Position numbers and translations under genes: made by a program. A DNA stretch of 64,000 bases from Allomesorhizobium camelthorni (GTDB lineage: Bacteria > Pseudomonadota > Alphaproteobacteria > Rhizobiales > Rhizobiaceae): assembly GCF_011045125.1 (NCBI RefSeq), contig NZ_JAAKZF010000016.1:1-64000 (forward strand), written 5' to 3'. This document shows, one piece after another, positions 58,019-64,000 of this stretch. The notes beneath the pieces are model-generated. The model had not been told where the DNA came from. It ran no database searches and saw only the letters and a program-made list of their open reading frames with translations. Position 1 is the stretch's first letter; each line of letters starts with the position of its first letter.

Positions 58019-60235
58019 ATGAAGAAGCCGCGTGCGACCGCCGCGACGAAAGAGCTGCCCGGCCTCACCGCGCGCGGCGATGTCGAGGCGATTGTTTCGG
58101 GCAGGCATGGCGATCCGTTTTCGGTCTTGGGAGTTCACGAAGCAGGCGGCAGGCTGGTGGCGCGCTGTTTCGTGCCGCACGCGGAATTCGTGACCGCCTT
58201 CACGCTTCAGGGAAAGAAGGCAGGCGAGCTTGCCCGCGTTCACGACGCCGGGTTCTTCGAGGGCAAGCTGACGATCCGCAAGCGCCAGCCACTGAAATAC
58301 CTGGCGAGAAACGCCGGTGGAGAATGGCGGCTGACCGACCCCTATTCGTTCGGGCCGGTCCTGGGGCCCATGGACGACTACTTCATCGCCGAAGGCTCGC
58401 ATCTCAGGCTTTTTGACAAGCTTGGCGCGCATCTCATCTCCCATGAAGGCGCGTCAGGCGTGCATTTCGCGGTCTGGGCGCCCAATGCCCAACGCGTCTC
58501 GGTCGTCGGTGACTTCAACGAATGGGACGGCCGCCGCCATTCCATGCGTCACCGCATCGATACCGGCATCTGGGAAGTGTTCGTGCCCGATCTCGGCGCG
58601 GGCCGGCCGTATAAATATGAGATCATCGGGCCGAAGGGCGAAAAACTGCCCTTGAAGGCCGATCCGTTCGCTTTCCGCTCGGAACTGCGGCCGGCGACGG
58701 CTTCGGTGACCACCCCGCCGCTTCGGCACGAATGGGGCGACGAGGAGCACAAGGCGTTCTGGCGGGACGCGAACATCCGGCGTGAACCCATCTCGATCTA
58801 CGAGGTGCACGCTGGCTCGTGGCAGCGCCATCCGGACGGCTCCTTTCTGTCGTGGGACGAACTCGCCGACCGGCTGATCCCCTATGTCGTCGATACCGGC
58901 TTCACGCACATCGAGTTCATGCCGATCACCGAGCATCCCTATGATCCGTCATGGGGCTACCAGACGACCGGACTTTACGCACCCACTGCACGATTCGGCG
59001 AGCCGGAAGGCTTTGCGCGCTTTGTCGATGGCGCGCATCGGGCGGGCGTCGGCGTGATACTGGACTGGGTGCCGGCGCATTTCCCGGTCGACGAGCACGG
59101 CCTGATCTGGTTCGACGGCACCGCACTCTACGAGCACGCCGACCCGCGCAAGGGCTTTCATCCCGACTGGAACACCGCAATCTACAATTTCGGCCGGCGC
59201 GAGGTCGTGTCGTTCCTGGTCAACAATGCGCTGTTCTGGGCCGAGAAATACCATCTCGACGGCCTGCGCGTCGATGCGGTCGCCTCGATGCTCTACCTCG
59301 ACTATTCGCGCAAGGCGGGGGAGTGGATCCCCAATGAGCTTGGCGGGCGCGAGAATCTCGAAGCGGTGAAGTTCCTGCAGAAGATGAACATCGCCGTCTA
59401 TGGCGCGCATCCGGGCGTCATCACCATCGCCGAAGAGTCCACTTCGTGGCCGAAAGTGTCGCAGCCCGTGCACGAAGGCGGGCTGGGCTTCGGCTTCAAG
59501 TGGAACATGGGCTTCATGAACGACACGCTGGAATATCTCGCGAAGGAGCCGATCCACCGCAAGCACCACCATGGCGAGATCACTTTCGGGCTGGTTTACG
59601 CCTTCAGCGAAAATTTCGTGCTGCCGCTCTCACACGACGAGGTGGTGCACGGCAAACGCTCGCTGCTTACCAAGATGGCCGGCGACGACTGGCAGAAATT
59701 TGCGACCCTGCGCGCCTACTACGCCTTCATGTGGGGCTATCCCGGAAAGAAGCTTCTGTTCATGGGACAAGAGTTCGCCCAGCGCGACGAATGGAGCGAA
59801 GCCAGGCAACTCGACTGGCAGGTTCTCGACCATGCGCCGCATCGCGGCGTGCGGCAGTTGGTGCGCGATCTCAACTATCTCTACCGCTCGCGCCCGGCTC
59901 TTCATGCGCGCGATTGCGAGCCGGAGGGCTTTTCCTGGCTGGTTGTCGATGACAGCCAGAACTCGGTGTTTGCCTGGCTGCGTACAGCTCCGAGCGGCAA
60001 TCCGGTCGCCGTGATCTCGAACTTCACGCCTGTGCCGCGCGAAAACTACCGTATTCCGCTGCCGGCTGCGGGGCGGTGGCGCGAGGTCATGAACACCGAC
60101 GCCACCGATTATGGCGGGTCGGGCAAGGGAAATGCGGGTGTGGTCGTGGCGACGGAAAGTGCTGGAGGCGGGATCTTTGGCACCCTGCTTCTTCCGCCGC
60201 TGGCCACGATCATGCTCGAATGCATGCCGGAATGA
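58019..60235 (+). CDS. glgB: 1,4-alpha-glucan branching enzyme
   Basis: A 738-residue GH13 enzyme that makes alpha-1,6 branches. The N-terminal CBM48-like part has the [14 protein letters not shown] and [25 protein letters not shown] motifs. The catalytic barrel shows the nucleophile Asp419 ([18 protein letters not shown]), the acid/base Glu472 ([14 protein letters not shown]) and the transition-state aspartate in [15 protein letters not shown]. The start is 47 bases after glgP with GAGGGG nearby. It acts on the chains made by GlgA. Confidence 0.97.
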   Translation: MKKPRATAATKELPGLTARGDVEAIVSGRHGDPFSVLGVHEAGGRLVARCFVPHAEFVTAFTLQGKKAGELARVHDAGFFEGKLTIRKRQPLKYLARNAGGEWRLTDPYSFGPVLGPMDDYFIAEGSHLRLFDKLGAHLISHEGASGVHFAVWAPNAQRVSVVGDFNEWDGRRHSMRHRIDTGIWEVFVPDLGAGRPYKYEIIGPKGEKLPLKADPFAFRSELRPATASVTTPPLRHEWGDEEHKAFWRDANIRREPISIYEVHAGSWQRHPDGSFLSWDELADRLIPYVVDTGFTHIEFMPITEHPYDPSWGYQTTGLYAPTARFGEPEGFARFVDGAHRAGVGVILDWVPAHFPVDEHGLIWFDGTALYEHADPRKGFHPDWNTAIYNFGRREVVSFLVNNALFWAEKYHLDGLRVDAVASMLYLDYSRKAGEWIPNELGGRENLEAVKFLQKMNIAVYGAHPGVITIAEESTSWPKVSQPVHEGGLGFGFKWNMGFMNDTLEYLAKEPIHRKHHHGEITFGLVYAFSENFVLPLSHDEVVHGKRSLLTKMAGDDWQKFATLRAYYAFMWGYPGKKLLFMGQEFAQRDEWSEARQLDWQVLDHAPHRGVRQLVRDLNYLYRSRPALHARDCEPEGFSWLVVDDSQNSVFAWLRTAPSGNPVAVISNFTPVPRENYRIPLPAAGRWREVMNTDATDYGGSGKGNAGVVVATESAGGGIFGTLLLPPLATIMLECMPE

Positions 60236-60253
60236 GTAGATTGGGAGGGTAAC

Positions 60254-61519
60254 ATGGCGGACATGAAACTGAGCCAACCGCTGGCGCGCGACGCGATGGC
60301 CTATGTGCTGGCTGGCGGGCGCGGCAGCCGCCTTAAGGAACTGACCGACCGCCGCGCTAAGCCGGCCGTCTATTTCGGCGGCAAGACGCGGATCATCGAT
60401 TTCGCCCTTTCGAATGCCCTGAATTCCGGCATTCGCCGCCTCGGCGTCGCGACGCAGTACAAGGCGCATTCGCTGATCCGCCACCTGCAGCGTGGCTGGA
60501 ATTTCTTGCGGCCCGAGCGCAATGAGAGCTTCGACATCCTGCCGGCGAGCCAGCGCGTTTCGGAAACGCAGTGGTATGAGGGCACCGCCGACGCGGTTTA
60601 CCAGAACATCGACATAATCGAGAGCTACGGCCCGGAATACATGGTGGTTCTGGCTGGCGACCACATCTACAAGATGGACTATGAGATGATGCTGCGCCAG
60701 CACGTCGAGGCCAACGCCGATGTGACGGTGGGCTGCCTCGAAGTACCACGCATGGAGGCGACCGGCTTCGGCGTGATGCACGTCGACAAGAAGGACAACA
60801 TCATCTCCTTCATCGAAAAGCCCGCCGACCCGCCCGGCATCCCGGACAAGCCCGACTACGCGCTCGCCTCCATGGGCATCTATGTTTTCAGGACGAAGTT
60901 CCTGATGGACCAGTTGCGTCGCGACGCCGCCGAGCCGGATTCCAGCCGCGACTTCGGCAAGGACATCATCCCTTACATCGTCAAGCACGGTAAGGCGATT
61001 GCGCACCGCTTCGCCAAGTCATGCGTGCGTTCGACTGCGGAAAACGAGGCGTATTGGCGCGATGTCGGAACTGTGGACGCCTATTGGGAGGCGAATATCG
61101 ACCTGACCGATATCACGCCGGAACTGGACCTTTACGACCGCGATTGGCCGATCTGGACTTATGCCGAACTGAAGCCGCCGGCAAAGTTCGTCCATGACGA
61201 GGATGGCAGGCGCGGCGAGGCAATATCCTCACTCGTTTCGGGCGACTGCATCATTTCCGGCGCTTCGCTGAGGCGCAGCCTGATCTTCACCGGTGCACGC
61301 ATCAATTCCTATTCGACGCTCGAGGAAGTCGTCATGCTCCCCGACTGCTATGTCGGGCGCAGCGCGCGCCTTCGGCGGGTCGTCATCGACCATGGCGTGA
61401 AAATCCCCGAGGGGCTGGTGGTCGGCGAAGACCCGGTGCTCGACGCCAAGCGCTTCCGCGTATCTGAAAAAGGCATCTGCCTGATCACGCAGGAGATGAT
61501 CGACAGGCTGGAGAGCTGA
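60254..61519 (+). CDS. glgC: Glucose-1-phosphate adenylyltransferase
   Basis: A 421-residue ADP-glucose pyrophosphorylase, the committed and allosterically controlled step of glycogen synthesis. The nucleotide motif is [28 protein letters not shown] (split here only for description: GGRGSRL at about 17-23, RRAKPAV at 30-36). The substrate region has [12 protein letters not shown] and [11 protein letters not shown], with the glucose-1-phosphate loop FIEKPADPP. The C-terminal left-handed helix domain begins around residue 310. It lies 18 bases after glgB. A 79-bp inverted-repeat element separates it from glgA. Confidence 0.97.
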   Translation: MADMKLSQPLARDAMAYVLAGGRGSRLKELTDRRAKPAVYFGGKTRIIDFALSNALNSGIRRLGVATQYKAHSLIRHLQRGWNFLRPERNESFDILPASQRVSETQWYEGTADAVYQNIDIIESYGPEYMVVLAGDHIYKMDYEMMLRQHVEANADVTVGCLEVPRMEATGFGVMHVDKKDNIISFIEKPADPPGIPDKPDYALASMGIYVFRTKFLMDQLRRDAAEPDSSRDFGKDIIPYIVKHGKAIAHRFAKSCVRSTAENEAYWRDVGTVDAYWEANIDLTDITPELDLYDRDWPIWTYAELKPPAKFVHDEDGRRGEAISSLVSGDCIISGASLRRSLIFTGARINSYSTLEEVVMLPDCYVGRSARLRRVVIDHGVKIPEGLVVGEDPVLDAKRFRVSEKGICLITQEMIDRLES

Positions 61520-61530
61520 GAGTGAGTGCC

Positions 61531-61609
61531 GGGGACAGTTTACTTTCTTTCCGCAGAAAGGCCGAAACGCTTCAAGGCTGGCGCGGGCAGAAAAAAGTAA
61601 ACTGTCCCC
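61531..61609. mobile_element. 79-bp inverted-repeat element between glgC and glgA (REP/RAYT-like)
   Basis: GGGGACAGTTTACTTT (61531-61546) and AAAGTAAACTGTCCCC (61594-61609) are perfect 16-bp inverted ends. The inside holds a small hairpin CTTTC-CGCA-GAAAG (61547-61560). Ends reading GGGGACAGTTTACTTT recall sequences near REP-associated tyrosine transposases in many bacteria. No transposase is encoded, so this would be a non-autonomous copy. GTGC occurs just outside both ends (61526-61529, 61611-61614). Confidence 0.65.
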
Positions 61610-61632
61610 CGTGCTTGCATTGGGGACGCTGA

Positions 61633-64000
<2,368 letters not shown>

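Overview
The window is a GC-rich chromosomal segment of an alphaproteobacterium. Gene content and order point to the Hyphomicrobiales, most likely Mesorhizobium or a close relative in the Phyllobacteriaceae. The markers are a CcrM-type GANTC methyltransferase, an IalB-family secreted protein, a coxB-coxA-ctaB-coxF-ctaG-coxC-DUF983-surf1 cytochrome aa3 locus, a fructose frc transport locus and a glgP-glgB-glgC-glgA-pgm cluster. The assignment rests on remembered family and synteny knowledge; no search was run.

Left end (1-1851) is accessory DNA: a cut-off DUF4268 gene, a diverged and internally deleted copy of the tldD 3' end, and a frameshifted DUF3291 gene. The last 35 bases of the tldD remnant match the end of the intact tldD exactly, as at an integration or duplication scar. 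Core genes follow from 1852 to 10731: tldD, ialB and the cytochrome aa3 oxidase operon, which is split by a very strong terminator after coxC. A lower-GC VapB45/VapC45-like toxin-antitoxin pair (10847-11952) sits between surf1 and ispH.

From 12056 to 36676 the content is mostly housekeeping: ispH-thrB-rnhA (overlapping), a 1-Cys peroxiredoxin, a DsbD N-domain protein, yqgE, a four-gene minus-strand run (thrC, M16 peptidase, GNAT, EAL protein), a lipoprotein, ccrM, two HAD hydrolases, mutY, DUF721, a DsbA-like lipoprotein, smc, tRNA-Gln(TTG), a VOC protein and ppdK. A TumE/TumA toxin-antitoxin pair lies directly upstream of mutY.

Between ppdK and a DUF427 gene is the most unusual locus of the window (36684-37910). 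It is a single GSU2403-family nucleotidyltransferase-fold gene bracketed by five palindromes of about 30 nt: three beyond its 3' end and two tandem 31-nt hairpins in front of its start. The hairpin next to the start has a perfect 14-bp stem and buries the ribosome binding site.

The right half (37934-64000) is metabolic: a class III aminotransferase, acyl-CoA ligase, DUF1499, MBL hydrolase, bioY, sulfate activation (cysD-cysNC-cysQ), a DegT aminotransferase, fructose uptake (frcK and frcR divergent from frcBCA, with a symmetric operator over both promoters) and the glycogen operon. The glycogen operon is interrupted between glgC and glgA by a 79-bp element with 16-bp inverted ends. The right window edge cuts pgm.
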